A stretch of DNA of 64,000 nt. Origin: Rubinisphaera italica. Its GTDB lineage: Bacteria > Planctomycetota > Planctomycetia > Planctomycetales > Planctomycetaceae. The first letter of the stretch is position 1. Every line of letters begins with the position of its first letter. The stretch lies in NCBI RefSeq assembly GCF_007859715.1, contig NZ_SJPG01000001.1, positions 1 to 64,000 on the forward strand. The letters are read 5' to 3'. Positions 38,114 through 48,849 of this stretch are shown here, piece by piece. The notes under the pieces were generated by a model that did no database searches, was not told where the DNA came from, and saw nothing but the letters and a program-made list of their open reading frames with translations. The position numbers and the translations under genes were made by a program.

Positions 38114-38878
38114 AGTGAGCACCCGGAGTGAAAAAGTTAAGAAACTCTCAATGCAGTTCTGACTAAGGCATTGGATTATCATTCTGCACAAAGCAGGCGA
38201 GACTTCCAAGCCTGAGTCGAATCAATTTGTGTTGATGGGGATAATTTACGGCAGGCAAGCTAAAACAGATTTCAATTTCAGTAGTCTGAATTTGAAATCT
38301 ACGTCAATTGAAACACTGCTGAACAAGATGGCAGTTCCGCGATTCCAAGAGTAATCGTTGTTGGCGGGGTGACTGGGATCGACCGAAGTGAGCCCTCAGA
38401 TTTTATTAACATTCTGGGGGCTTCGCTGTGCTTCGACCCCAGCCACCCCTTCGAGTGACCCTTGTCTCCAAGCTCCCCTTCGTCATTTAATCGATAAAGT
38501 CATTATAGTCGTTGCAAATTACCAGGTCTTTCTGGTTGAACAGAGAAATCAGAGAATCTGTCTTTGCCTGATGTACCTAACGTGACGATTCGGGAAGTAT
38601 CCCTGATGATGTCGAACATTCCGGGAGGTCTCATTCAATGGCGATAGCCTGCTGTGGAGAGACCAAACTGGAATGGGCGATCACCATGAGTATTGTCGTT
38701 GATGTCGTCGCAAAGCAGACTAATGCTGTTCGCCCATCACATCACCGATCGCCGGTTCAAGCAGGGACGTTTTTGGGAACGGCGATAGGAATCTATCCAC
38801 ACCACATATCATTCCCCCATTTATTACCGAACGTTTCAGACGGGTCTGCGTTCGATTGATTTGAAAGGAGCCTACAGG
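38114..38878. other. Long gap before csrA, no convincing gene
   Basis: Only short unsupported frames occur. A dispersed GGGGGCTTCGC ... GACCCCAGCCACCC palindrome lies at 38413-38449. The rest probably holds the promoter and leader of the csrA-flagellin region. Confidence 0.5.
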
Positions 38879-39082
38879 ATGTTGGTTCTTTCCCGACAGC
38901 GCGATGAGAGCATCATGATCGGTGATCATATTAAAATCACTATCGTCGATATCCGTGGAGATAAAATCCGCATCGGAATCCAGGCCCCTGCTGATGTCGC
39001 AGTACATCGTGAAGAGGTTTACAACGCGATTCAAACCGAAAAACAAATCGAAAAATCGGCGAATCCGGTAGAGGGGAAATAA
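38879..39082 (+). CDS. csrA: Carbon storage regulator CsrA
   Basis: CsrA is a small dimeric RNA-binding protein that blocks ribosome-binding sites carrying GGA motifs. It has 67 residues from the ATG at 38879, with AAAGGAG ten bases upstream. [23 protein letters not shown] is the standard start, followed by [16 protein letters not shown] with the RNA-contacting Arg of the VHREE segment. The flagellin gene follows 580 bases downstream on the same strand. In many bacteria CsrA represses flagellin and is titrated by FliW; fliW is not in this window. Confidence 0.96.
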   Translation: MLVLSRQRDESIMIGDHIKITIVDIRGDKIRIGIQAPADVAVHREEVYNAIQTEKQIEKSANPVEGK

Positions 39083-39121
39083 TTTCCTGCGTTAACCGGT
39101 AATATCGAGGAATCATGTAAT

Positions 39122-39152
39122 CGCCATCGCAATTTTGCGATGGCGATTTTTT
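39122..39152 (+). terminator. Intrinsic terminator after csrA
   Basis: CGCCATCGC pairs with GCGATGGCG around six bases, followed by ATTTTTT. Confidence 0.9.
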
Positions 39153-39328
39153 GTACATTTGTCTCGTTTTGGCGTCATTCGAAAATGGAGAGGTCAATCC
39201 TTTTCTGCATATGGCATCTGCAATGAGTATGGAAATGAGGGTAATCTCCTCAATTCTCCCGTCTTGAGGGTTACCCATTTACCTTATTTAAGTTTTTCTT
39301 TTTATTTTACCTGTATTGCTCAAGTGGT

Positions 39329-39559
39329 TTATCCGTAATGTCCGATGGAAGAATGATAGCCGGCATTGTCATCGGACGATGTAGGTTGCAACGCAGATAT
39401 GTAATTCTGCGCTGCCTCTCCGTTTGACCAACGGGTGAGATCACTTTTCCGGGAGGCTTCCGGGTTTGGATCGAGACGACGGGTCATGGACGGAACATAA
39501 GCAGGATGCCCTTTGGCAAGGAATGCCAGTTCTGGTGAGTCATTCAGTGTGAGAGACAT
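39329..39559 (-). CDS. Possible small protein, 76 aa
   Basis: An open frame of 76 codons on the minus strand between csrA and the flagellin gene, rich in Ser, Asn and Pro, with no recognised motif and no good ribosome-binding site. It could be a chance frame. If it is real it is divergent from the flagellin gene, with start codons about 105 bases apart. Confidence 0.3.
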   Translation of the reverse strand: MSLTLNDSPELAFLAKGHPAYVPSMTRRLDPNPEASRKSDLTRWSNGEAAQNYISALQPTSSDDNAGYHSSIGHYG

Positions 39560-39665
39560 CGCGTCATTACTACTGAGATAGCCATCTGAACATGTCGAAA
39601 CCCAGAAACCTGGCCCCGTCTAGAGAAAAAGCGGTTCAGTCAGAAAATAGGAAAGGCGATTCCCA

Positions 39666-42266
39666 ATGACGAGAATTAACACAAACGTCGCCTCATTGCG
39701 AGGCTTGCGTAGTTTGAACCGGGCTAACGACCTGCAGAATACCGCATTGACGCGGTTGTCAACAGGTTTGAAGATCAACTCCGGTAAAGACAATCCTGCT
39801 GGCTTGATTGCTGGCGAAACTTTACGTTCACAGATTTCTTCGATTGAGCAATCGATCAAGAACAGTAACCGAGCTAATAACGTGCTCGCAACTGCCGATG
39901 CGGCTCTGGGCGAAGTCAACAACCTGCTCAATCAGGTTCGTGGACTGGTTCAGGAAACATTGAACAGTGGTGCGTTGTCACAATCAGAAGTTGAGGCGAA
40001 TCAGCTTCAGGTCGACGCGGCTCTGTCTGCGATCAACCGAATTTCTGCCAATACAACATTCGCCGGCGATAAGTTAATCGACGGCAGCAAAGCTTTCGTG
40101 ACCAACTTGACGAAGGCAGATTCTGCAAAACTGGCCGACTTCCAGATTAATGAAGCCGTATTCAGTACGTCTTCAACAATCGAAATCGAAGCTGCTATTA
40201 CTCAAGCTGCTGAAAAAGCTGAGTTGCGTTACGGCGGTGGAAATCTGAACTCTGCTTCGACCGTCGAACTCTCTGGTACCAAAGGATCTCAGGTTATCTT
40301 TCTGGGTGGAGCCAGTACCACAGGTGATATTAAGAACGCGATTAATGCCGCTTCTGATGTGACTGGTGTGAAAGCCAGTTTTGATCCTGGTTTGACCTTT
40401 GGACTCGAGGCGACGAAATCGTTTGCGAATGTCAATACAGGGACTGCAAGTGTTAACACTTTGGATTCCCAGTTTGGTGCCACGAGTACTGCCCTGTCGA
40501 CTTTGACATTCACAGATGCACGTGCAACTCAAACTCAGGGATCAGATGCCTCTCTGGGTGGAACGATCAGCGTTGTGTTTGCCGATACCGTGACTGCTGG
40601 TACGACAACCAATACGGCTTCCGTTTCCAGTGTTGCCACGACAGCCAATGGTGACACAACCATTACTATCGAAATTGGTAACTCAACCAGCGGTACTGCA
40701 GCTGTGACTTCGACGATTACCGATATTACCGCTCTGATTAACAGCGGAACCTCTGCCAATGCAGTCGCTGCCCGTAGCTATGTCAGTGCTTCCGGTTCAA
40801 CTGCAGTGACCGTTTCAACGGCTGCTTCTGCTGACCTGGCTGGCGGTGATGATGTTGCTGATATCAAATTCCTGGATAACCGGAATGATGGATCTGGTGG
40901 ATCTGTCAGTGCACTTGGCGGCGAAGTCTTCGTTCAGTTTGTCGATAGTGCGACTGGAACATCTTCAGCCTCTGCTTCGATTTCCAGTGTTTCGACAAAT
41001 GCCGAAACTGGAGACACAACGATTCAGATTCAACTGGCTAAAACCAGTGGCACAACCACTTCGACAATTTCCGATATCCTGGCGTTGGTCAATAGCGGAA
41101 CATCAACCAATGCAATCGCTGCTCAGAGCTTCATCTCTGCAGAAGCGACATCAGCTGATTCAACGAATACGTCAACGTTCTCAGTGCAGACTTCTGCGAC
41201 ACAGTTGCTCGGCGGAAACGATGGAGCCAATAACGACATCACCTTCAACGATGCCCGAGCTTACGGCACCGATGGGGTTGTCAATGTGGTCTTCGCTTCA
41301 ACAAGTGCTGCCAATGCAACATTGTCTGTGAGCGTGGCCGCAACAGGGACCTCGGATAACACAATCACGGTGAATCTGGCGACTGACGAATTTGGTAATG
41401 TCACTTCGACAGCTGATGAAATTCGGACTTTTATCTCGACTGACACCAGCGATGGAGCAGCGACCGCTCGAGGCTTGGTCAATGTTGAAGTTGAAGGTAA
41501 TGGTTCAGAAGCGGTGACTGCTCAAGCTCAGCAGACGGTCGATATTGCCAGCCGAATTCTGAAATTGAATAGTAGCGAATTCGGTGAAAATCAGTTTGTC
41601 GCGGTGAATGTGCTGGATGGCGGATTCTCGACGACAACAACGGATAATGTCACCGAAAGCAGCCGGGATACTGGTAAAGATCTCGAAGCCGTTATTAACG
41701 GTCAGGTTGCTCAAACGAGTGGTCTGCAGGCTCGAATCAAAACCGCTTCACTGGATGCTTCGTTGAGCTTCAATGAAGACAATAACGTCCGAGGTCGCCG
41801 TGCCAATGTCACGATCACTGGTGGGGGTTCCCTCTTCCAGATTGGTCAGGAAGTCTCGGCTGCCGGCCAAATTGGTATCGGAATCGAAGCGGTCAACACC
41901 GCCCGACTCGGTGGTATTGCTGGTAAGTTGTACGAACTCGGTTCCGGAGCCGGTAAGAGCTTGCTCGATATCGGTCCTGATACCCCAGGTAGTGCACTGG
42001 TCGACATCGTCGAACAGTCGATCAATCGAGTTTCGACTCTGCGTGGTCGACTCGGTGCGATCCAGAAGAACGTGATCGACACCAACGTGAACTCGCTCGG
42101 AGTTGCTCTGGAAAACATTTCCGAAGCCCGATCGGTCATCGTTGATACCGACTTCGCCGAAACGACAGCCGAACTGACCAAGTCTCAGATTCTGAGCCAG
42201 TCTGGTATTTCGGTTCTGGCAATTGCTAACCAAAATCCATCTCAGGTACTTTCCCTCCTGGGATAA
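39666..42266 (+). CDS. Flagellin with a large repetitive central domain
   Basis: The flagellar filament protein, 866 residues, far longer than the usual 280-500. The conserved N-terminal D0/D1 helices (MTRINTNVASLRGLRSLNRA ... RLSTGLKINSGKDNPAGLIAGETLRSQI, 1-140) and C-terminal D1/D0 helices (RLGAIQKNVIDTNVNSLGVALENISEARS ... SQSGISVLAIANQNPSQVLSLLG, about 780-866) are intact. Between them lies a Thr/Ser/Ala-rich variable region with three diverged repeats of about 110-120 residues (DNA 40498-41540). Each ends in a TSTIxDIxALxNSGTSxNAxAA-type block. There are no cysteines, as expected for an exported flagellin. AGGAAAGG precedes the ATG, a GGA that CsrA could mask. Confidence 0.93.
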   Translation: MTRINTNVASLRGLRSLNRANDLQNTALTRLSTGLKINSGKDNPAGLIAGETLRSQISSIEQSIKNSNRANNVLATADAALGEVNNLLNQVRGLVQETLNSGALSQSEVEANQLQVDAALSAINRISANTTFAGDKLIDGSKAFVTNLTKADSAKLADFQINEAVFSTSSTIEIEAAITQAAEKAELRYGGGNLNSASTVELSGTKGSQVIFLGGASTTGDIKNAINAASDVTGVKASFDPGLTFGLEATKSFANVNTGTASVNTLDSQFGATSTALSTLTFTDARATQTQGSDASLGGTISVVFADTVTAGTTTNTASVSSVATTANGDTTITIEIGNSTSGTAAVTSTITDITALINSGTSANAVAARSYVSASGSTAVTVSTAASADLAGGDDVADIKFLDNRNDGSGGSVSALGGEVFVQFVDSATGTSSASASISSVSTNAETGDTTIQIQLAKTSGTTTSTISDILALVNSGTSTNAIAAQSFISAEATSADSTNTSTFSVQTSATQLLGGNDGANNDITFNDARAYGTDGVVNVVFASTSAANATLSVSVAATGTSDNTITVNLATDEFGNVTSTADEIRTFISTDTSDGAATARGLVNVEVEGNGSEAVTAQAQQTVDIASRILKLNSSEFGENQFVAVNVLDGGFSTTTTDNVTESSRDTGKDLEAVINGQVAQTSGLQARIKTASLDASLSFNEDNNVRGRRANVTITGGGSLFQIGQEVSAAGQIGIGIEAVNTARLGGIAGKLYELGSGAGKSLLDIGPDTPGSALVDIVEQSINRVSTLRGRLGAIQKNVIDTNVNSLGVALENISEARSVIVDTDFAETTAELTKSQILSQSGISVLAIANQNPSQVLSLLG

Positions 42267-42313
42267 TCTGAGAAACCCTCTCGCAGGGTGAAGACAGCAT
42301 GACGCTGATATGC

Positions 42314-42349
42314 TCCCCGACTTCATGATGAGGTCGGGGAGTTTTTTTG
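42314..42349 (+). terminator. Intrinsic terminator after the flagellin gene
   Basis: CTCCCCGAC pairs with GTCGGGGAG around 11 bases, followed by TTTTTTT. Confidence 0.92.
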
Positions 42350-42357
42350 TTTAGGGT

Positions 42358-43692
42358 TTAGGGTTTAGGGTTGAAATGGTGTTGCCATGTGTGTGGTAAG
42401 TTTTGAGAAGTTTCTTTGAGGATGCTCCAAATGGCCTGTCTTTCAGGAATTGGGATTTGATAATTGTCGTTGTCTTTGCTGGCGTTCAATGTCAACTTGA
42501 GTTGATGAAAGACCGCGTTCAACAGATCTTCTGGTAATGCATTGAACGATTCTGAATAAATGAGATAGCTACAGGGATATTTGAAGAGTCTGTGTGTCAA
42601 ATCGAATTGATGAAGGGAGCGTCCCTGAGAATCGAATGGGGGTTTCGACTCGAAGTCGTCTTGAAACGGGCTGGTTCCCTTGACCGGGCTGAGCAGGCGT
42701 GCTTCCTGCTTAAACAGGAGTCCTTCGACAATGCGAGACGCCAGGAGATTTAAACGGTAGTTCGATTCTTCCGAGAGTCCAGAATCTGAATTTTCTTGTT
42801 GCGTCTCTTGAGATTTGAGCTCTTCACAGTAGATACGCCATTCGATGTTGGCCGCGGTGATGAGATTGTGCATGGTGATTTGATGTTCAAGAACCATCAA
42901 GGCAACGAGATCGCTGTGAGATGTGGGGTAGAGAGAGGGATCGAACTTTTTTGACAGATCGATCAGATTTGCACCTGACTCCTCGTCGGTTGGCAACCAG
43001 CTATGGGAGTCTTCACTCCATAAATTCCCCATATGTTTTTGCTCACCATGTGTCCCGGTGACATACCAGCCTCCCCAGCGTTCACTCAGCGGACTTCGGT
43101 CGGTTGTGCGATAGGCGACCGATTGCAGCATCGGCATTCCTGTTCGATCCGTATGAACTGAGCGAACGATATGCCCGGGAATTCGATCGGTATGAGTTGA
43201 GGCATGGCAGAGCAGACATTGTCCAAATTGCCGGGTAATTTTCGGAGGATTTGTCAGTTGCTTTTGATCGATTGTGTAAAACACAGCTCCGAGCTGCGGA
43301 TCTGCGACGGAAATCTCAATGATTTCGCCTTCGGGAATCCAGCCAACATAAACATCCTCATTAAAGAAAAGAGCCCGCGGTGACTCAGGAGAGATAAATC
43401 GTCGTTGTCGGCTGGTTTTTGAAAACACCAGTGTTTGAGATGCTGTTGAGATCTCCAGAACCTCAAGGAGAGAATCCAGATAACCCCGCTCGTCTGTATA
43501 GTTGAGCTCGACGGCTTTGGAGTCAATCTTTCGAATCAGTTCCGTAATCGGGTTGGAGGGTTCAGAGGTGGAATAATGAATAGGAGATTTTTCAAATTCA
43601 ATTTGTGCGCGAGCCGTATTCTCGAGTAAGACGGTGAATAGTAAAGTCCATGCAAGTTGAGAAAGATGAGAGATTGCCATACAGGTAAACAT
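42358..43692 (-). CDS. Exported cytochrome c-like protein with one CxxCH site
   Basis: The protein has 444 residues with an N-terminal export signal (LAWTLLFTVLLENTARA, cleavage near 29). A single haem c attachment motif, Cys159-x-x-Cys162-His163, lies in FGQCLLCHASTHT. Around it are segments such as GHIVRSVHTDRTGMPML and SERWGGWYVTGTHGEQKHMGN. The rest is not a known enzyme domain that I can name. It is probably a periplasmic redox protein; partners are not visible. The stop codon lies in a TTTAGGG triplicate. An ATG four codons inside (43680) is an alternative start. Confidence 0.8.
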   Translation of the reverse strand: MFTCMAISHLSQLAWTLLFTVLLENTARAQIEFEKSPIHYSTSEPSNPITELIRKIDSKAVELNYTDERGYLDSLLEVLEISTASQTLVFSKTSRQRRFISPESPRALFFNEDVYVGWIPEGEIIEISVADPQLGAVFYTIDQKQLTNPPKITRQFGQCLLCHASTHTDRIPGHIVRSVHTDRTGMPMLQSVAYRTTDRSPLSERWGGWYVTGTHGEQKHMGNLWSEDSHSWLPTDEESGANLIDLSKKFDPSLYPTSHSDLVALMVLEHQITMHNLITAANIEWRIYCEELKSQETQQENSDSGLSEESNYRLNLLASRIVEGLLFKQEARLLSPVKGTSPFQDDFESKPPFDSQGRSLHQFDLTHRLFKYPCSYLIYSESFNALPEDLLNAVFHQLKLTLNASKDNDNYQIPIPERQAIWSILKETSQNLPHTWQHHFNPKP

Positions 43693-43724
43693 TTTCGTTT
43701 AAACGGAGTAAATCCGTACCAATT

Positions 43725-43750
43725 AAAAAAGGCCGGGGGCACCGGCCTTT
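43725..43750 (-). terminator. Intrinsic terminator after the second DUF1559 gene
   Basis: On the minus strand AAGGCCGG pairs with CCGGCCTT around five bases, followed by TTTT. It lies 21 bases beyond the stop codon at 43772. Confidence 0.88.
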
Positions 43751-43771
43751 AATACAGGTCAGTTGGAAATA

Positions 43772-44794
43772 TTAAAACTCACCGATCACATTTCCGTCCT
43801 GCATTGCCCCCAGATTTTGCCAGGTTGTTCGATCAATATTCTCGCTGACAAACCGCACGGCCCCATCTGCCAGAATCATTTGGACACCACCGGGGTGAGG
43901 CCCACCGAAAATATAACGACACTCCTGCCATGTAACCCCAGTTGTATTATTCACGCATTCTTCGATAGAGGGATAAGGCGAAAGATGTGTCGATCGAGAA
44001 CTGTGAAATTCTCCTTCGGCCCAGAAAGGCAAATTTCGAACGGGAAGTGCACTGGAATCTGATGCCCAGATTGAAGAATCACTGCCATGATCGTTAGTCG
44101 CTCCCTCTCCAGCAATAAATGTGTTCGATGTCCCATCTGTGACATCTCGAAATTTTGATTTCCCGTTTGCGGTCATGATTCCCTGAGCATTTGTGTTCGA
44201 TCCTGTGGTGGCTTTGAGCCAGTAATCATAACTGCCGGTTCCATATTTCCCCCCGGAAGAGAAGACGTAACTGGATGACCAGGTTCCATCGGTATCAGTG
44301 ACATCCAGATGACCGCCGCGAGGGTTGGTATTAACGATATTGCTACCCGGCATTGAAGGACACAGATAAGCATCGATGTTTGTTTTGTCCAAAAAGTTAT
44401 TTTGCGAAGCCGAAGCTCCTTGCCCCGAACTGTCGACACATCCACCAATACCACAGTCGAAATTGTACAAGTCGTACAGAGCAGACTCTTCGATAAAAGG
44501 AAGCAACATTGTCCAGCCTGTCGCTCGGATTTCAAAACTTGTAACTTGCGCTCCAGATCCGGCTCGTCCGTAATATCCGGCTGGGAAAACTCCATGAGTG
44601 TCGTGATAGTTATGCAATGCTAATCCAATTTGCTTCAGATTATTTTTGCAGCTAGACCTTCTGGCCGCTTCTCTTGCCTGTTGAACCGCAGGGAGCAGCA
44701 ATGCAACGAGTATGGCTATTATTGCTATAACAACCAATAGTTCGATTAACGTGAATGCATTTCGAATGAATCGTGATGGCATAAGTTTCCTCAT
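43772..44794 (-). CDS. DUF1559 domain protein with type IV pilin-like N terminus
   Basis: The protein has 340 residues. [20 protein letters not shown] is the prepilin-type segment, and [19 protein letters not shown] and the closing [21 protein letters not shown] are the family blocks. In between there are cysteines in [15 protein letters not shown]...CGIGGCVD that could form disulfides. It is a paralog of the protein at 30120 and shares almost its whole first 65 residues, but has no lipoprotein partner. It is transcribed alone and followed by its own terminator. Confidence 0.93.
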   Translation of the reverse strand: MRKLMPSRFIRNAFTLIELLVVIAIIAILVALLLPAVQQAREAARRSSCKNNLKQIGLALHNYHDTHGVFPAGYYGRAGSGAQVTSFEIRATGWTMLLPFIEESALYDLYNFDCGIGGCVDSSGQGASASQNNFLDKTNIDAYLCPSMPGSNIVNTNPRGGHLDVTDTDGTWSSSYVFSSGGKYGTGSYDYWLKATTGSNTNAQGIMTANGKSKFRDVTDGTSNTFIAGEGATNDHGSDSSIWASDSSALPVRNLPFWAEGEFHSSRSTHLSPYPSIEECVNNTTGVTWQECRYIFGGPHPGGVQMILADGAVRFVSENIDRTTWQNLGAMQDGNVIGEF

Positions 44795-45116
44795 AATTTA
44801 AATGCAAAGTAAATGAAATGAGCACCTGCGACAGATTAACACCAATAATAATTATTTGTTTATAAGACAATCTACAAGCATATTCAAGCATGTTTTCATA
44901 ACAAGAGACTGCGTCTCATAACATCAGCGATCATTGGCAGTGCACACACGCATTATCACTCCATGATGTGTTTATGCGTGAGTCGTGCAGTTTTTTTCTG
45001 TTGTCTCTCCCGCAGGCTTGATGATCAGAACAGATTGAGGATGATAGTGTGCAGCAATCCACGGGCGTGCTCTCTCGTGTAGATTTCAGTTATTCTAACC
45101 TTGATAAAGATTCACC
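44795..45116. other. Divergent intergenic region, no gene seen
   Basis: AT-rich on the DUF1559 side. It should hold the promoters for the DUF1559 gene (minus) and the 1171-residue protein (plus). No palindromic repeats were noticed. Confidence 0.5.
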
Positions 45117-48100
45117 ATGCCAACGGACTCCAATAAGTTTATTAATTTGTTTGGTCTCGATCAGGAGCGATCACTCGGTTTTCTAAAAGAATCGACTGAT
45201 CGTGAAGAATATGAACGTCGATTGGTCACACACGCCAATCTGCAACTCAAAGCCTCCGGTTTGCCTTGCGTGCCTGCCACTGCAGATGAACAGATCTTTG
45301 ATATCTCTGAGTCGCTGCTCGAAAACTACCGTGAAAAAAATCGTTTGCTACGTTCTTCACCAATTCCTGTCGATCAACGAATCGAAAACTATCTGGATCG
45401 CTATTTCGCTTCGCTCAATCTGGAGATCCCACTTCGGCTTCCCGACCAGACTCTCACGCTTGAACGTCACGGGATGGGTCGCGCGCTGTCGTTGCCCGCC
45501 AATGGAAATTTTTATAAGAACGATCTGGTCAATTCCTACCGGGTCAAGAATGGTGTTCTGCATAACCCAAGACACGATCGTCGGACGACCAAAGGCACAT
45601 TTCATGTTGCCGAGGGGGGATTGCCGATTTCTGGTGATAAAAAAGCGGTTCCGAAACTGGTTTTTGCAAATCTGTTTCAAGTCGCCATGAATCCGCCACA
45701 AGAGTTTCTGGAACTCCCCTTCACCGCTGATGCTCCCGATAAGGCCCATACTTTCGTATCACTGTATCTCCGTCCGTTGATCGCCCCACAGGTGCCGGGA
45801 TATGGAACTCACAAAAGTATGGAGATTCGCTTTTTTGCTCCGGGCTCACTGGTCAGCAATCTCGATTTTGTCGAATCGATTTTCGGAAATGCTGGCGACC
45901 CGTTACTGCCCGACAACGATGCAGGGCTGGATGTGGAGCACTGGAGCGGACATACAGGCTGTGTCGTATTGGCTCCTCAAATGCTCAGTTGCACGAAGAA
46001 AGAACTGGGGTTACCTCATTACGATGATGCGACGGCCCGTCAGCGACGCGACAGCATGTGCTGGAAGGAGGAGTCCGAACTTTATAATGACGGCCAACCG
46101 TTCAAGATTACCTGCCGTGACAAAAGTGGTGTCGTCATCACACTGATTGCCGACAACTACTTCGGCTATTGCAAGAAGGAAGTCAAAACGCAAATCAGCT
46201 ATGCAACCAATCTCTACGGCAATACGGAAGAGGAACATGCCGGCGGTGCGATTGCGTTTCGCAGCTACTCTCTGGGCGAAAAATTCCAAGCGAAGAGTAT
46301 GCAGTATAATGCACAGAGCTTTGAGGATGTCGTCAGGCGGTACTCCGATTTTATCGATGTCAAACCCGAAGGTTACGGCATCGACAAAAACTTTCCCAAT
46401 CTGATTTACATCCCGGAAAATGCTTTGGCGATGTTGACCGCGCAGAGCATTTCCTGGAATAAAGACGGCAACAAGCACGAAATTCCTTTGCTGCCCGGTC
46501 AGGTTTACATGACACCGAGCGGCTATCAGATCCGCATGGAAAAGCACCCGCATGCACCGAGTTGGCGACTGATTGGAACTGTCGCCGAGGGAACGTTTTG
46601 TCACAAGCCCTGTACCGTGAGTGGTGGTGGCAAAAGTGAAATCAGTAAGTCGCTGGTCGACTACATGCATTATGGTCCGTTGTTCGTTTCAAACCTGGAT
46701 CAGGATTTTAAGCGAATTCAGGAGATTCTCGATAAAGCCGATTTTCAATCCCGTTGGCGGGAAGACTATTCCGGCCAACCCGACTACAAGGATCGGGTTT
46801 CTCGACCGATCTTCGGTCCGCAGCGTTCACTGGGAAGTGTCATTAAATTGTTGACACCCTCAGCCGACTACAATGACGATTACAACAAATGGTTGACGTC
46901 CATTCCTGACTATCTGCTCTCGTTGCTGTTTATCATCAAACGGTTTGAAGAAGAACACTGGGAAGACAACTGGATGGAACCATTCGGTGTCGATTTGGTG
47001 AATGGTCAGCCGGGACATGAATTGAAGTTCCGGGATCGCACACTGGTCGGAACGTATTTGCGAGTCGGTTTCCTGGGGCCACGCAAATGGCGAACGTTCA
47101 AGTTACGCCAGGACTTCTCACCTGCAAATAAGATTCAAACTGAAGACGACATCTCCGCTTCAATGGTTGTTCCTGCCAGTCAGTTGAAAAACCTATCGAA
47201 ATCGGAGAATCAGGACAGCCTGAAGTTTCTTATCAACTGCGAATATCGTTTATTTCAGCGACCGGATGAGGCGATTCATCGTGGGTTTGATAAGCAGGCT
47301 GAGGCTGACCTGGCAGGAATGAGAAACTTCATCTCAAACTTCGCTCCCCTGACACGCGAGGACATCCTGCAGATGGCAGAGAAAGTGGTCGATTTCGATG
47401 CTTTCAGTAAGCCGATGCAGGAACTGCTCACTTCGATGATTGAAGATGAGGATTCCGAATACGTCGTCTGCTCTGCCAATCCACGAAAAATTGGGGAAGC
47501 AAACAGTAAAAATCCTCGATATCTTCAGGCTCGCCCGGATATGAGTAACGTTTTTCCAAGTTATGTCGCCGAACGGGGTTTGCGACTGCATCGTACCATT
47601 CCAAGTGATGAAGCGGTGCCGTTTCCTGTGCATGGTGTGCTGATGGGGCGTCGTAACAATCCTCCCGATAAAGAAGCTGGTATCCGCTCGCTGGCTGTTT
47701 ACAATCCGATTCATTATCAGGAACTCCCTGAGATGTTTATGGATTTGATTTGCTCGCTGACCGGAAAAAGTCCTTCGACGACAGGCTTTGGCAGTGAGGG
47801 GGCATTAACTAAGGGCCCGTTCAACATGCTGCGATTTGCAGCAGACTTGAATGCAGCACTGGTGAGTTATTTACTGACTGGACTCAAGGGCTTTTCGACA
47901 GCAGCGGGTCATATTGGGCCTGAGGTGCAGGTCGATCACGATATCAGCCTGCTGGTTCCGGAAGTCTGGAGTCGACTCGAACCGCACGAACAGGACCCTG
48001 CGTATCTGCTTAAAGAGGGAAGTCTCGAAAAACTGGATGATGTCGAGTTCAATGGCGAAAAGATCGAACTTTCACGACTTGGATATCGCATGACTCGTCG

Positions 48101-48632
48101 GTTTGTACGAAATTATTTTGGACGCATTTTCGATCATCCCCTTAGCGTGTTCGACGACAAAATCCTAAAGCCGGAAACGCAAGATCCAGAATCGTTTTAC
48201 GATGGTGTTAAGTATATTTGCGAGGCTCATCGTCAGGTTGCTGAACAGTATCTGGTGGATGGAACTTACGACCAGTTGTGTCCTCCTTTGCAATCCCTCG
48301 TAAAAATAATGGCACATGGTTCGGATGATGGCGTGACCGTTCAAGATGAAGAATTCCGCAAACAGTTTACTCGCGAGAATTTAATTGAGAGTGACTGGTA
48401 TCAAGAGCGACTTAAAGCGAAGCAGGTTGTTGATCTCAAATTGATGCGGCGACATCAGGAGTATCTGGAAAAATGGAGCCAGCAGCCTGATGCGGTTCAG
48501 CTTTCTGAGCGGATGCAGATCGAAGATCGAAAAGCCTGGGTGGAAAGCAAAATCACAGAGATCAAATCCGAAGAATATCTCGACTCTCTAACAGGAACGC
48601 TCGGTGTTCAGCCGAACTGGGGAGATGAATAA
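45117..48632 (+). CDS. Large protein, possible PPi-type phosphoenolpyruvate carboxykinase
   Basis: A cytosolic protein of 1171 residues with no signal peptide or membrane segment. Near its middle it has [21 protein letters not shown] (P-loop-like GGGKSEIS at 503-510). It also has [58 protein letters not shown] and [12 protein letters not shown]. Length and the [10 protein letters not shown] segment recall the PPi-dependent PEP carboxykinases of Propionibacterium and Entamoeba, which are roughly 1100-1200 residues. Those enzymes make PEP and phosphate-pool products from oxaloacetate and pyrophosphate. The assignment is from memory of the family and not verified. If wrong, it is a conserved protein of unknown function. 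It is transcribed alone. Confidence 0.55.
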   Translation: MPTDSNKFINLFGLDQERSLGFLKESTDREEYERRLVTHANLQLKASGLPCVPATADEQIFDISESLLENYREKNRLLRSSPIPVDQRIENYLDRYFASLNLEIPLRLPDQTLTLERHGMGRALSLPANGNFYKNDLVNSYRVKNGVLHNPRHDRRTTKGTFHVAEGGLPISGDKKAVPKLVFANLFQVAMNPPQEFLELPFTADAPDKAHTFVSLYLRPLIAPQVPGYGTHKSMEIRFFAPGSLVSNLDFVESIFGNAGDPLLPDNDAGLDVEHWSGHTGCVVLAPQMLSCTKKELGLPHYDDATARQRRDSMCWKEESELYNDGQPFKITCRDKSGVVITLIADNYFGYCKKEVKTQISYATNLYGNTEEEHAGGAIAFRSYSLGEKFQAKSMQYNAQSFEDVVRRYSDFIDVKPEGYGIDKNFPNLIYIPENALAMLTAQSISWNKDGNKHEIPLLPGQVYMTPSGYQIRMEKHPHAPSWRLIGTVAEGTFCHKPCTVSGGGKSEISKSLVDYMHYGPLFVSNLDQDFKRIQEILDKADFQSRWREDYSGQPDYKDRVSRPIFGPQRSLGSVIKLLTPSADYNDDYNKWLTSIPDYLLSLLFIIKRFEEEHWEDNWMEPFGVDLVNGQPGHELKFRDRTLVGTYLRVGFLGPRKWRTFKLRQDFSPANKIQTEDDISASMVVPASQLKNLSKSENQDSLKFLINCEYRLFQRPDEAIHRGFDKQAEADLAGMRNFISNFAPLTREDILQMAEKVVDFDAFSKPMQELLTSMIEDEDSEYVVCSANPRKIGEANSKNPRYLQARPDMSNVFPSYVAERGLRLHRTIPSDEAVPFPVHGVLMGRRNNPPDKEAGIRSLAVYNPIHYQELPEMFMDLICSLTGKSPSTTGFGSEGALTKGPFNMLRFAADLNAALVSYLLTGLKGFSTAAGHIGPEVQVDHDISLLVPEVWSRLEPHEQDPAYLLKEGSLEKLDDVEFNGEKIELSRLGYRMTRRFVRNYFGRIFDHPLSVFDDKILKPETQDPESFYDGVKYICEAHRQVAEQYLVDGTYDQLCPPLQSLVKIMAHGSDDGVTVQDEEFRKQFTRENLIESDWYQERLKAKQVVDLKLMRRHQEYLEKWSQQPDAVQLSERMQIEDRKAWVESKITEIKSEEYLDSLTGTLGVQPNWGDE

Positions 48633-48849
48633 CAAAAGCGGAGAGTGGAAAGGGGAAAGTCGTTCAAGGTGAATTGAAAACTTCACTCCGAGAACGAACT
48701 CGACTCCATATTGATAATTCCGCTTTCGGCTTTCCGACTTCCACTTTCCAAGTAGGGATCATTGGAATTTGATGCGTTGTGCGATACGCTAATAGGACGT
48801 ATCTCACAACACGATTCCAACCTGCCTACCTCAAGCCGGAGACGACTTC

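Noticed and set aside
38638..38859. Plus-strand frame of 73 codons before csrA
   Set aside because: No motif or start signal; probably leader sequence.
30120..44794. Near-identical N termini of the two DUF1559 proteins as a sign of recent gene conversion
   Set aside because: This segment is conserved across the whole family in planctomycetes and needs no special explanation.
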